From Breviolum minutum Mf 1.05b.01 (Eukaryota > Sar > Dinophyceae > Suessiales > Symbiodiniaceae): DNA of 64,000 nucleotides. Location: positions 108,160 through 172,159 of the forward strand of contig DF240165.1 of NCBI GenBank assembly GCA_000507305.1. The letters run 5' to 3'. A program made the position numbers and the translations under genes. How positions within the stretch are numbered: position 1 is the stretch's first letter; each line of letters begins with the position of its first letter. This document shows positions 18,285-27,352 of this stretch, piece after piece. Under the pieces are notes generated by a model that was not told the origin of the DNA, did no database searches, and saw nothing but the letters and a program-made list of their open reading frames with translations.

Positions 18285-21200
18285 ACGCCTTGGGCGGTTC
18301 TGCATAGTGAAAATGTCAATGCTTCTCACATCTGGGATGGACTCTTTGCTTGCACTGTTCCCGCAAACACTTTTTGAAGGTTCTTCTCCGACCACTTGCA
18401 GTACTGAAGGTTGCAAGGAGACAGCTTCCCCAACAACTGTTGTATCTTTCCTGTTTTTGCAAAACGTCTCATGCTGGAGTCTGTCTTCCACCTTCCCCTT
18501 GCTTTGATCACATTGTACTCCCTTCTCTGAGTTGCTAAATCGTCGGTGGCTCCTCCATGACGAAGTTGTTAAGGATGAAGATTGCCCAGTCCCAAAACCT
18601 GACCGGCTTTGACAAAAGACTTTCTGAAGTCGTCCATCTGAAACTGGAACACCTTGCTGTCCTGGGATGTTACTGCTTTTGCTAAAGCCACCATCTCCTT
18701 GCCCACCCAAAGAACTTCCTTTTGATCTATGGCCAGACTGTTGTCGAATGTTCCGACCTTGTCTGGTCTCTGGCCCTCGATGTCCCTGATCACGATAGTG
18801 ACCCAACGAAACTGGGGGCCTGCAGAAGTCACTGGGGATACCACATTTCTTTTCCTTATGTCGATGCCCTCGCCTGGACGCAGGTAAAGAATGAAGTCCA
18901 CCACTGTCTTCAAAGCCATCTGAAGGTTTCCTTGGGCAGCTAACTGCATGGCTATTCCATACATCACCAACCTCGGCAACGGCAGGCGACTTTGTGAGGG
19001 GACGACCTTTCGCCATCCTTTTAGGCATCTCTTGGTTCTCAAAAGCTTGCCTCTCATTTCGAACATGTTGAACTCCACCGCTGCGCAAATCTTCTCGCCT
19101 TCGTGGGGCGATCGCTTTTCTAAAAAGAGCACGTCCATGAAGTCCGCCAACAGAGGATCTATGTTGTCTAACTCTGGTGGCCAATGGAAACCGCTCTCCT
19201 TGCAAAAGCCCACGAACTGTTGGAAGTAACTGACGTACTGCATCTTCACTTCGCTGCTCACACACTTTGTCTCTAAAACTGTCAACCTCTTCCGCTGAGC
19301 CAAAGTCCCCACCTCTTCCGGTTGAATGCTTGCAAGGATGGACTGAACTGATCTCTTCTCTTTTGGAGCCACAACTCTCTTGTGACGCCTGTCTGGCAAA
19401 ACCACTCTCTTCTCCTTGATCAAATGCTGTTCCTTCACTTTTGAGGCAGGAAGAAGATTTCGAATCACACTTGACTGCTTTGGCTTTTTGAGACCCACCA
19501 CTGTTCGGCTTGACGCCTTTTGGCAAGTCTGTCTGACATGCCTTGATGTAAGGACCCGGGGCATATTGCCCTCTTGAAGGACCATCCGCTATGTTCCACT
19601 CCGACGGGATCCAACGAGGACGCAATGTCAAACAACAAGCTAATGAAATTGCACCAATTTGTTGAAGAACCCTAAGCATGTCAAATCTTGAGGACCTTCC
19701 CTTTCCAACAGCAAAACACAGTGCCATATTATCCAACAAAATTAGATGCCTTTTGTTTCGATGTCTCTTTGCCCTACTGAGCCGACGAACAGCAATGAGA
19801 AGTGACCGAGCTTCTTTCAATGTGATATGTTCTTTTGAGAAATGCCACTTACCCATGCCAACCGTAGCCCAAGCATCTGCATCCAAAATATGATGGGGAA
19901 ACTCGGGAAAAACCTCATTCTCAACATACTGTTCCATATCATCAAAACTGTCCAAACTGCCCCGAACTGTGCGAAAATCACCAAATGGGTCCCAGTTGAG
20001 AGCCCTCTCCCTTGGTTGCCATTCACCGGGATCAAGCCTCCGAAATCTCCATCGCTCTTGCCAGCGAGCGTGGCTAGCCACTTCATCTATGCTCAGCTCA
20101 CGCTCACATAAGCCCCAGCCTGTCGGGGAAGCATCTGATGCGGTGATAGTGGATGAGAATGGTCTGCGAAGATCTGAAACCAACAAAGGAACAATGCCTG
20201 CAAAAATCTTACACTCCAAAATCTCGCCCTCATTTAATCTGCGAGGAGAGCAATCACTTTGCACAAAATCGTAAAGACGACGAAATACTGAAATCCCCGA
20301 TCGATTGAAAGAACACACGCACATAGCATGGCCCAAAAGCTTCTGCATCAAAACTGTTGAAACAACTGTCTTCTGCACATACTCAAAAGCTAAAATCAAT
20401 GACCACATCCTACGACTTGTACCACGAACTTCCCCCACATCGCCATCAACAATGCCCCCCAAAGTCTGAGTTAAAGTTGAAGCGGTTGTATGCTCATGCA
20501 ATGTAAAACCCATTCCTTCAAGTCTCTCTGCGACACGCTCTTTCCCAGATTGACAAAGGTCAGGGTTGAAAGATAGCACATGTACATTGTCACAATAAGG
20601 CATAGTGCAACAAGCATTGAAGCTTAGAATAGGAGAGGGGTATCCATCCAAAAATACATTTTTCCTAGACGACTCCAATGCTGATATTGCAGCTTGTTCA
20701 TGCAACACCTGAACCAGGTAAAAACTCCAGTTAAAACCCATGGGAAGAACCTTAATGCATGGAGAAATACGACACCCATCAAAATCACAGGCACTGAAAT
20801 TACCACCCGTGACTTCCAATGCCTCAGACAAGTCAATGTCATGCTGAAGACAAAAGAACTGCTCCATTCCTGCAGGACAATCACAGGCGTAAAAACAGTC
20901 TTGGATATCGGCAGTCGCCACATAAAGTTGACTTCCTTCTGGAATAAACATCTCTGACAAGCTGGCCAGAGAACCAAGTTCAGTACGGGGAGGATCCCGG
21001 AATTGAAGATTAACGGCACGACAGTCCAAAACTAGCCTCTGCCTTTCAACAATCTTACCATCAACCATTTTGGGCTTCTTAGAAACAGCAAATGCACCCA
21101 CTCTACCTCGGACAGTTGAAGTAAAACCCAAAACGCCACTATTGAAGAGCTGTTTAAGGAAACCAAGATAACTCTGTCTTTTGCAAAGCAGGGGATCATC

Positions 21201-21749
21201 ATAAGTCTTGATCTGTGAAGCCTCAATTTCAATGTCAGTCCATAGCGAAGCATCCTGAAGAAGATGGTTATCAAAATCCACCACCATATCTCTAATCTGT
21301 CCTGTAAGATTGTCTGGTAACCGAACATTTGCAACATTCCCTGAAGGAAGAGACAATTTATCCAGTTCCATATTGACAACCAATCCCACATCCGGAGAAG
21401 GTTCGTCATAAGACGATCCGGCTGCCTGGAGCGCATTCATGGCCCCTTGGCTGCATGCATCACTGGGAGGAGGCCCGAGTTGCTTGATGGACCTCAAAAG
21501 ATGCCTCATAGCATCCTGTTGCACCAGCGGCAGGTCAGCGATGTTGTCAACCACCGACTTGCCCCAAACCTTTGAGCTCCCAAAATACATTGAATTCAAG
21601 GCGAGCACGGCCTTGTTGACCCGCCCAGTCACTGCATTAGCTTTGTGAATTCGTCTAGCTGTCCCATGACTCAATTTCTGGTTTCTCACAGGACTCTCCG
21701 TCAGAAATGGTAGAGGAAAAACATCTCGCCTTCTATCCCCTCCCAACAT
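17568..21749 (-). CDS. Reverse transcriptase-RNase H polyprotein, open into a methyltransferase domain
   Basis: The first ATG is at 21749 (MLGGDRRRDVFPLPF), giving 1393 residues; the frame is open further upstream but without ATG. Numbering from that ATG, RT spans about 236-486: motif A VATADIQDCF (Asp 281), motif B LPMGFNWSF, and the active-site box is YCDN (385-388) in place of YxDD. RNase H spans about 535-730, with the acidic residues at 539 (TASDAS), 646 (LKEARS), 673 (LLDNMA) and 722 (NIADGPS). Residues about 735-1150 read the recombinase region in another frame and have odd, Ser/Gly/Arg-rich composition. From 1156 to the end is the methyltransferase-like domain. The start overlaps the gag-like gene by 87-odd bases in the +1 frame. 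Whether all 1393 residues are made as one chain is doubtful. Confidence 0.8.
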   Translation of the reverse strand: MLGGDRRRDVFPLPFLTESPVRNQKLSHGTARRIHKANAVTGRVNKAVLALNSMYFGSSKVWGKSVVDNIADLPLVQQDAMRHLLRSIKQLGPPPSDACSQGAMNALQAAGSSYDEPSPDVGLVVNMELDKLSLPSGNVANVRLPDNLTGQIRDMVVDFDNHLLQDASLWTDIEIEASQIKTYDDPLLCKRQSYLGFLKQLFNSGVLGFTSTVRGRVGAFAVSKKPKMVDGKIVERQRLVLDCRAVNLQFRDPPRTELGSLASLSEMFIPEGSQLYVATADIQDCFYACDCPAGMEQFFCLQHDIDLSEALEVTGGNFSACDFDGCRISPCIKVLPMGFNWSFYLVQVLHEQAAISALESSRKNVFLDGYPSPILSFNACCTMPYCDNVHVLSFNPDLCQSGKERVAERLEGMGFTLHEHTTASTLTQTLGGIVDGDVGEVRGTSRRMWSLILAFEYVQKTVVSTVLMQKLLGHAMCVCSFNRSGISVFRRLYDFVQSDCSPRRLNEGEILECKIFAGIVPLLVSDLRRPFSSTITASDASPTGWGLCERELSIDEVASHARWQERWRFRRLDPGEWQPRERALNWDPFGDFRTVRGSLDSFDDMEQYVENEVFPEFPHHILDADAWATVGMGKWHFSKEHITLKEARSLLIAVRRLSRAKRHRNKRHLILLDNMALCFAVGKGRSSRFDMLRVLQQIGAISLACCLTLRPRWIPSEWNIADGPSRGQYAPGPYIKACQTDLPKGVKPNSGGSQKAKAVKCDSKSSSCLKSEGTAFDQGEESGFARQASQESCGSKREEISSVHPCKHSTGRGGDFGSAEEVDSFRDKVCEQRSEDAVRQLLPTVRGLLQGERFPLATRVRQHRSSVGGLHGRALFRKAIAPRRREDLRSGGVQHVRNERQAFENQEMPKRMAKGRPLTKSPAVAEVGDVWNSHAVSCPRKPSDGFEDSGGLHSLPASRRGHRHKEKKCGIPSDFCRPPVSLGHYRDQGHRGPETRQGRNIRQQSGHRSKGSSLGGQGDGGFSKSSNIPGQQGVPVSDGRLQKVFCQSRSGFGTGQSSSLTTSSWRSHRRFSNSEKGVQCDQSKGKVEDRLQHETFCKNRKDTTVVGEAVSLQPSVLQVVGEEPSKSVCGNSASKESIPDVRSIDIFTMQNRPRRFCLEIFAGTARVSQALQNQGLSAFPVDIDLFPSHNVLDPFVCHNILNWIQSGRILLIWLGMPCTTFSRARRFDGIGPPPLRTSECIWGLDKLRKNDAKKLADGNKLFAFTMKVLALCEKTSTPYILENPLSSMAWEMPPLVSFSAKFSPSIADLDFCAYGELWKKPTRLLYNGIDISPLAVRCQGTFSKCSHSKRPHFALSGRDAHGVFWTLRAQPYPLALVSKFAIIAAIALRGTRD
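18326..19585 (-). pseudogene. DIRS-type tyrosine recombinase, inactivated
   Basis: ATG at 19585 (MVLQEGNMPRVLTS) opens 338 codons, followed by TAA at 18569-18571; the same frame continues to a stop at 18326. The N-terminal SAM-like part is near LETKCVSSEVKMQYVSYFQQ and the first catalytic Arg is in YLRPGEGID. The stop falls inside the HP-x-QLRHGGA box, where relatives have Tyr, so it is a one-base nonsense change. The last block, KARGRWKTDSSMRRFAKTG, has Phe where the nucleophilic Tyr of RRY is expected. Either lesion should abolish strand transfer. The whole gene lies inside the RT-methyltransferase frame, shifted +1. Confidence 0.75.
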
Positions 21750-21834
21750 TCTTTGGAGGGAAACAAAAATCAGCAGCACCAAAGAAAAAGGCCAGCCCAG
21801 TTGCTGCCACCCAGACTGACCAACCACCAAAAAG

Positions 21835-23044
21835 CTACTGACCCTGCGCCCCTGGCTGGCTCTTAGGGCCACCCTTGGGCGCTCCACGTCCTTTAGCCTT
21901 GGCTTCCTCAAGTTTTCTTCTCTCCTTCAAAATCTGAGACTCCGCTTGAAGTTTCTTCGATACGTGTTCAGTCAGTGCAGGAACAACTATGGCCCCACCA
22001 TGCTTGTATTTATCACCCAACCAAAAATCTGCTCCCTGATATGACGGTTGTGATGGATTGTATGCATGTGCTTCACCTATCAATTGACGTCTGCGGCACA
22101 GAAGCTCGAAGGATGCTAGATTTGATACGTTGAGGGCATCAAAAGAAATCGCCACATCGAGTATCTTGGCCAGAGTTTCATCTTCAAACACCGCACGGTA
22201 ACCTTCTGGTATGCGACTCTGTTGTACCCAAGCTAAGTGTTGAGCATAGTTGGATTCAGCTACTGACTGGACCCCTTTGAGGTATTCCAAGCTGGTTCTT
22301 GGTTCGTAGGGGAAATCCTCCATCTCAACTTGGACCATTTCCCCAATTGAATCTCGAATTGATCTCATTCTTTCACCATTTGCAGGGTATTTTACTGACA
22401 TAGTACGAATATCTTCTGCAACTGCACGATCATCTCCGTCTACTGCTTCCATGGAACGTGCCCACTGAATCTGCTGTTCACAAAACGAAGCTAGCTCTTG
22501 TTGATCAATCTTCTTTACCATAACGACTTGCCCTTGACCTACCCCATCAGGAAGTTGCACCAGCCCAAAGTTTCCCAACACAGGCATGTTAGGGGGTGTA
22601 GCAATAACTTCGCCAAACTTTCCACCCTCCACATTGCTACAAATCACCCAAACACCTTGATCCGGGACATTAGGAGGTGGGTTCACACCTGGAACTCCTA
22701 ACGGAGGAAGGCCTCTGACAAGTCTCTCCTGCGCAGCAGCTATGCGCCCAGATGCCAAGCGACGTGCCAGCTCAGCTGCTGTCATTGGTGCAAAAGAGTA
22801 CACCGCTGCTGCAGGAACCCCGGGAGGAATCCCCCCCCCCTGGGGGTGCCCAGTGAATGGCTGAAAAATCAGGATTGCCAGCATCTAATATTTCCACATA
22901 CTGATCGAAATCTGGGGTAAGGATCATGAACTCGGAAGTTGCCTGGTCCACTACTCCAGTAATCAATCTAGTGTGCACGACATTAGGCACTTCACCATAG
23001 TCTACATAGACCACATCGCCGGGTTGTAGGACAGGATTAGCCAT
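21835..23044 (-). pseudogene. Gag-like protein of the retroelement, frameshifted in a G tract
   Basis: The start is ATG at 23044 (MANPVLQPGDVVYVDYGEVP). The frame is lost at ten consecutive G residues (22831-22840 on the plus strand as C) and resumes at IPPGVPAAAVYSFAPMTAAE, ending GAPKGGPKSQPGAQGQ. Nine or twelve Gs would restore one protein of about 400 residues. The C-terminal region with LLCRRRQLIGEAHAYNPSQP and a basic Lys/Arg/Gly-rich tail is the part I recognise from dinoflagellate elements. The start overlaps the stop of the preceding gene (TGATG). Role inferred: nucleic-acid binding/particle protein. The change could be a mutation, an assembly error or a slippery site. Confidence 0.65.
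22831..22840 (-). other. Ten-G tract at the gag-like frameshift
   Basis: The two open frames of the gag-like gene meet exactly at this homopolymer. A length of nine would join them. Confidence 0.85.
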
Positions 23045-23391
23045 CACCCCTTAATCTGCAACCCCTTTGGAGAGTTGAAAACTCCTTTGCTCTTACCCTG
23101 CCCTTTTGTATGACTCACCACAAATGCCAGTTCCTTTTCGTCACCTCGAGAAATCCAAGTAACTTTGAATGCCAATGCCAGGTTTGCAGCAACCACAACC
23201 AAAACAGTAGCACCCGCAGCTACAAAACTGAATTGAGGGGTCCAATTGGAATTTTCGGCACTGCTCAATTGGTGGTGGCAAGAGCACAAGCAGTTGCAAG
23301 GGATAGGTTCCTCTTTGGTTATCAAACAACCTCTAAGGTACCAACCGAGAAAAACACCACCTACCAAGCTGGTAAGGTGATGAAAATCCAT
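23044..23391 (-). CDS. Small Cys-rich membrane protein, first gene of the retroelement
   Basis: ATG at 23391 (MDFHHLTSLVGGVFLGWYLR) gives 115 residues. Two hydrophobic segments, VGGVFLGWYL and SFVAAGATVLVVVAANLALAF, flank a cysteine knot CNCLCSCHH. The tail is basic (TKGQGKSKGVFNSPKGLQIKG). The stop TGA overlaps the ATG of the gag-like gene as TGATG, which would allow reinitiation. A membrane-anchored accessory protein is the likely role; I know of no tested function for such proteins. Confidence 0.55.
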   Translation of the reverse strand: MDFHHLTSLVGGVFLGWYLRGCLITKEEPIPCNCLCSCHHQLSSAENSNWTPQFSFVAAGATVLVVVAANLALAFKVTWISRGDEKELAFVVSHTKGQGKSKGVFNSPKGLQIKG

Positions 23392-23488
23392 GGATCCCAC
23401 TACAACAACCTGAAGAACTTGAGCGGAAAGATGACGGCCCAATCTGGAGCTTAGCTAAGTTCGTCAAGAAGCTACAAGTAGCAGTAAT

Positions 23489-23540
23489 ATTGGGATGAAA
23501 TAATCCATTTACATCCAATACCAGCAAGACATCCCAGTAG
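23489..23540. repeat. Family C foldback, right half (retroelement target)
   Basis: ATTGGGATGAAATAATCC ... ACCAGCAAGACATCCCAGTAG completes the half at 17323-17407. Confidence 0.75.
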
Positions 23541-23644
23541 GGAAAAGTGATGTTTTCTCCTGAAAACTTATCAGATTCTTCCGTGATTTTTTGGGTGACA
23601 TGTCGATAGAATGTGCTGAACTCAACAAGTCCTGGGAAAATCTT

Positions 23645-23743
23645 CTAGTTGGTGGTTTCAACCCATCTGAAAAATATGCGTCAAATTGGAAAGATTCCCC
23701 AAATAGGGGTGAAAATAAAAAACATTTGAAACAACAAACCTAG
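23645..23743. repeat. Family A foldback
   Basis: CTAGTTGGTGGTTTCAACCC ... CATTTGAAACAACAAACCTAG. Confidence 0.8.
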
Positions 23744-23998
23744 TCTGGGATCATGGCGGGTCGTTTTTTCCATCACAAACATCAACCTGAAAGCTTCCAG
23801 CATTTTGAGGTGGATTCCCTTAACTTCAACTCCACCACCGGGGGCATCAAAGGTCGCCATTGCAGGTATATTTACCTAGAACCACCTGGAACTCCAAACA
23901 ACCAGTTTGTTTTATGGTTGTTCCAATTGGATGATACCAAATCATTACATAAAAAATGGTTGTTTAGGGTACCAGGCATAAAAATCAATCATTTACTA

Positions 23999-24118
23999 AC
24001 TCCCTAAAACTAACAGCAAACATAGCACCTGAAAATAGGCCTGTTTCACCCAAAAGGAAACGACTTTTGTCTTCCAACCATCCATTTTCAGGTGCGAGCT
24101 GTTAGTTTTCGGGAAGGT
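23999..24118. repeat. Family B foldback
   Basis: ACTCCCTAAAACTAACAGC ... GAGCTGTTAGTTTTCGGGAAGG, with the CAAAAGGAAACGACTTTTGTC loop. Confidence 0.7.
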
Positions 24119-24602
24119 ATGTCTAGGTACAAATATACTGATCTAATGGGATTTTTCCTTATACCAGATTACTCCGGTTGATTTGATGATGGTTTCGGAT
24201 TCCCGGGAATCCCAGCAAGTGATTCGGGTTTTAGGCATAATATATGCATTTGGGGGTTTTCCTAAAATGATGCTACCCAACAACCATGGGTTTTCGTACT
24301 AAAAATTGACGATTTTGGGGTGTTTTGGGGGTACCCCTATTGTTGGAAACCTCCATTTCACCCCGGTCAGACTTCTCTTCTTCCCAGTTTTGCAGAGGTT
24401 GGTCCTTCTTTTTTCCGTTCGAGTCTTCTTGCCATTGTTTTTGGAACAGATTTCATTCAGGGGTCTTGAAAAAAATGACACCAACCCGAACAACGCAAGC
24501 ACTATTTTTCTCTGAAAAAAACATACCTGAAAATGACCAGCAACATTAACATTTGCTGCTTGTTGGTGAATACCTACCCCCCATTTTTCACGACCCCCAC
24601 AA
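24119..24602. other. Non-coding stretch
   Basis: Contains a family L fragment at about 24306-24355 (GGGGTACCCCTATTGTTGGAAACC). No exon recognised. Confidence 0.35.
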
Positions 24603-24708
24603 TACACCCTGGAAGATTAACATGGAACCTACAAATCACCCATTTAGAAAGGAAAATGATCTTCCAAACATCCATGATTATGTTCCACGTTATTCTTCAG
24701 GGGTGTAG
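24603..24708. repeat. Family F foldback, full copy
   Basis: TACACCCTGGAAGATTAACA ... GTTATTCTTCAGGGGTGTA, TA at both ends. A good reference copy. Confidence 0.8.
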
Positions 24709-24937
24709 ATCAACCAATGTCGGGGCCAGTAGGTTGGGGGTATCCATGTTTTTTGTGAAAATCGGATCAGTTTCGAAAATGCAAGGCTCCCTAGACATCC
24801 AGTCCAGTCGCAGTCATACCGGTGGGGTGAGGATGTATAGGTGTAAATAACGGAAGCCCTCATATCAACCGAACTTCAAGAGATGGCTTTAGACCCCACC
24901 GATCCTCACCAGATATTTGCATGTCTAGGCTGTATAC

Positions 24938-25018
24938 ACTCCCTGAAACTAACAGATCATGCCTGAAAATATGTCAGCCCAAAAAGAAGTTCATCCTTCC
25001 AACCATCTATTTAAAAAA
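24938..25018. repeat. Family B, partial
   Basis: CACTCCCTGAAACTAACAG ... CCTTCCAACCATCTATTT; the right arm is missing. Confidence 0.55.
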
Positions 25019-25065
25019 AGGGGTATCCGGGTATCCCGGTCACGTTTGCTCTGACTGGATTTTTA

Positions 25066-25168
25066 CCCCCCGAAAGTTTAACATAGACCCTGAAAATACC
25101 TTCCTAAAAGGAGACTCATCTTCCAACCATCATTTTTCAGGGGCTATGTTAAACTTCGGGGGAGTAGG
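25066..25168. repeat. Family F-like foldback
   Basis: TACCCCCCGAAAGTTTAACA ... GCTATGTTAAACTTCGGGGGAGTA. Strong arms; a subfamily with GAAGTTTAACATAG. Confidence 0.75.
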
Positions 25169-25592
25169 TTTTTCTTTGAAATTTGACATCTTCCAAATCA
25201 AATTCCACACAAAAGTCGTCCACCGGGTTGTTTCACACGACCTCATCTTCCACCACCGCTTTGAAGGCTGTCGTCGTCCATCTGGGAATCGGCCGTTTCA
25301 AACAAAAACAGGGGGGGTGAAGTTGCAATTTTTGCCAAAGGATTCGGAAATTTAATGGGGTGGAAATCTAAGGTCTAAGGATTCACCCACAACCCAACCC
25401 TCCCCAACGAAATCCAGCTGCCCTTGAGGGAGGAACAACACCGACCAAGAAATCCCGAACAAAATCATCCGTTACGGCCGGCCTATTTTCCTGGGTAAAA
25501 TACGTGGCCTTGGGGGGTGAAGGCGGTGGGCCTCTTGTAGATTCCCGAATACGAACTGTTCCTAAAGTTTGGAAAAAACAAGGAAACAGACA

Positions 25593-25703
25593 TACTCTTG
25601 ATGGTTCAGAAATCCGGCGAACTACCTGGGATATATAAAACCCTGGTAAATGATGTGATAAACTACCTATCAACTGGTGTAAGACGTCTTCCATCCACGG
25701 TAC
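25593..25703. repeat. Family D foldback
   Basis: TACTCTTGATGGTTCAGAAA ... AGACGTCTTCCATCCACGGTA. Confidence 0.65.
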
Positions 25704-26096
25704 TTCGCAAATGGCAGTGTTTTCAAGGTGGTGGTTTATATCTTTCTCCCATGGCAGAAAGGACCTGAACAACGAAAACGTACGAGTAAAATGTGCAAAA
25801 AAAAAATGCAGTGGCATATGCATGGGTGTATATACATTGATATTAAATCACATGTGTATTCATCTGTCTGACATCAACAGTTTGCAGATAACAATCACTT
25901 TGCATTGTGTGAATGTCAATCAAACTGGGACTGACGTTGCACGATGGATCCATTTCTGATTGGATTTACAACTAAAGGGAGCTACTAACCATAGTTGCTT
26001 ATAAATAAGTACTTACCAACTGGGACCATCCTCCAATTCGTTCCCAAATTTTGGACCAACCCCAAGAAAAAAACATCTTTGAAACGTTGAACATTC

Positions 26097-26336
26097 GTCA
26101 AGTCCAAGCTGCTCGTGGTAGTCGTTGCAAAAGCGCTCCTGCCACGGGTTTTTGTCACGACGACATCCCCCGAAAAAAGTACAGTAACTCATCAGGCCGA
26201 AGTGGAGACACCCAAAACGTCTGTGAAATTGCTAGTCCAATTTCGCAACATTCACAACGGACCCTTAAAACTCTCTCTGCCAAACAAAAAAGTCTAGCAA
26301 AAAGGTCGGAGCCCAGTTTGAATTTGGGAAACTTGA
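26097..26336. other. Coding-like block, strand uncertain
   Basis: Plus strand: TTCGTCAAG| acceptor, a frame with FVTTTSPEKSTVTHQAEVET and SVKLLVQFRNIHNGPLKLSL, and a consensus donor CTTGAG|GTGAGC at about 26337, but the last part needs a frame change. Minus strand: an open frame (LFARLFCLAERVLRVRCECC). I favour plus on the donor site. Confidence 0.35.
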
Positions 26337-26525
26337 GGTGAGCCACGCCAAAAAAAACCTGTTACATTTCATGATACTAGTTGTTCAATATGGATCCTTA
26401 TTGGTTTATTATAATTATCTTTTCATGGCTCAGGTGCATTCTGAAAGGTCACTGGCAATACAAAAGTTGATTTTTCTTGGCAGGAACTGCAATGGAGGTT
26501 GCAGCCAAGAAAAATGACCGTTTAC

Positions 26526-26701
26526 CTGCTTTCTGAACGTACATGTTAATACACTCATATTGTTGGGCCACATTTCTGGTATACAGCTGGTTACTGCTTG
26601 ATCCTTCTGGGAGTATGTTCAACTTCCAGGAGCCAGCTGTTACACTTTTCAGTATGTTATCCCTGGAAGTCCAGCGGACCAAACAAACTGGTTTTTCTTC
26701 A
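26526..26701 (-). CDS. Exon 9 of the KH-domain gene
   Basis: Acceptor CAAATCCAAG|T and donor AAAGCAG|GTAAAC. In the phase left by the previous exon it reads EEKPVCLVRWTSRDNILKSV ... NVAQQYECINMYVQKA, 58 codons, and ends in phase 1. The composition is clearly protein-like; no domain recognised. The next exon was not found, so the gene's 3' end is unknown. Confidence 0.5.
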
Positions 26702-26764
26702 CTTGGATTTGCTTCGTCGATTGGAAAAAAGTGTTTAAACAAATCCTCCCAAATGATGGTTATT

Positions 26765-26930
26765 TAATGGTGATTTACCATGATGGTACAATCTATTTAA
26801 AAAAAAATCACCCAAAGATAACACATCCCATGGAGTTTTATTTCACCCCGTTGAAACGGGCGAAGCATAAAAGATCACCCAAAAAAAAACACCACAAATC
26901 CAAGATTATCGGATCATCCATGGATCAAGG
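26765..26930. repeat. Dispersed repeat (TGATTTACCATGATGG type)
   Basis: Third copy of the unit seen at 4325-4515, ending GGATCATCCATGGATCAAGG. Lies in an intron of the KH gene if that gene continues downstream. Confidence 0.5.
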
Positions 26931-27084
26931 ATTCCCTATATACCAAGGCTCATTTGCTTCTCATCATTTTCATCTGCATCTTTGCCCCATAGGGACTCAA
27001 AAAAACATATCCAAATCAGTAACGATCGTTGTTGTATCTTGGTTTTAGAACAAACCTATTTTCTGGGAGATGACTTATATGGAT

Positions 27085-27185
27085 GTTTCCGAAAATAGGG
27101 GTACCCCCAAATCATCCATTTTAATAGGGGTTTCCATTATAAACCATCCATTTCGGGGTACCACCATTTTAGGAAACACCCATAT
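27085..27185. repeat. Family L foldback
   Basis: GTTTCCGAAAATAGGGGTACC ... GGGGTACCACCATTTTAGGAAACACC. Interior ATCCATTTTAATAGGGGTTTCC pairs with itself. Confidence 0.75.
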
Positions 27186-27314
27186 ACAACCTACTTATAT
27201 CACTTATCAAACATCTAATTTTCCCCATAAGTTATATTTCATCCATGGATGGAAACAACATCCAGTACTTACCGCGTCGGACATCCAAAAAGTATCCCCT
27301 TTACTGTTGGGAAC

Positions 27315-27352
27315 CTGGCCTCGATGCTTTCCAAGAGTTCCAAACCTCGGAG
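27315..27352 (-). CDS. Exon 8 of the KH-domain gene
   Basis: Acceptor AATCGGAAG|CTC, then LRGLELLESIEA and a donor GCCAG|GTTCCC. The helical segment fits the last helix of a KH domain, directly after the strand in exon 7. Short, so confidence comes from phase continuity. Confidence 0.45.

Larger units (their letters stand above)
17408..23488 (-). mobile_element. DIRS-like tyrosine-recombinase retroelement with methyltransferase domain
   Basis: Runs on the minus strand. The ends are set by the host foldback: ...CCTATTTAT| on one side and |ATTGGGATGAAATAATCC on the other, which join into the family C consensus with no clear target duplication, as expected of DIRS-type integration. Order from the 5' end: small Cys-rich membrane protein, gag-like protein, RT and RNase H, tyrosine recombinase in a +1 frame, then a cytosine-methyltransferase-like domain. 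No LTRs and no DDE integrase. I could not find the inverted or split direct repeats typical of DIRS/Ngaro ends. At least two genes are damaged (gag-like frameshift; recombinase stop and lost tyrosine), so this copy is probably not autonomous. Confidence 0.8.

Noticed and set aside
22772-22884. Met start at 22884 for the gag-like protein
   Set aside because: It is an accident of the frameshift; the upstream frame from ATG 23044 carries the true N-terminus.
17408-23488. LTR retrotransposon (Gypsy/Copia)
   Set aside because: No LTRs, protease or DDE integrase; a tyrosine recombinase is present instead.
25383-25823. 146-codon minus-strand frame
   Set aside because: It crosses a family D foldback and has no start or splice support.
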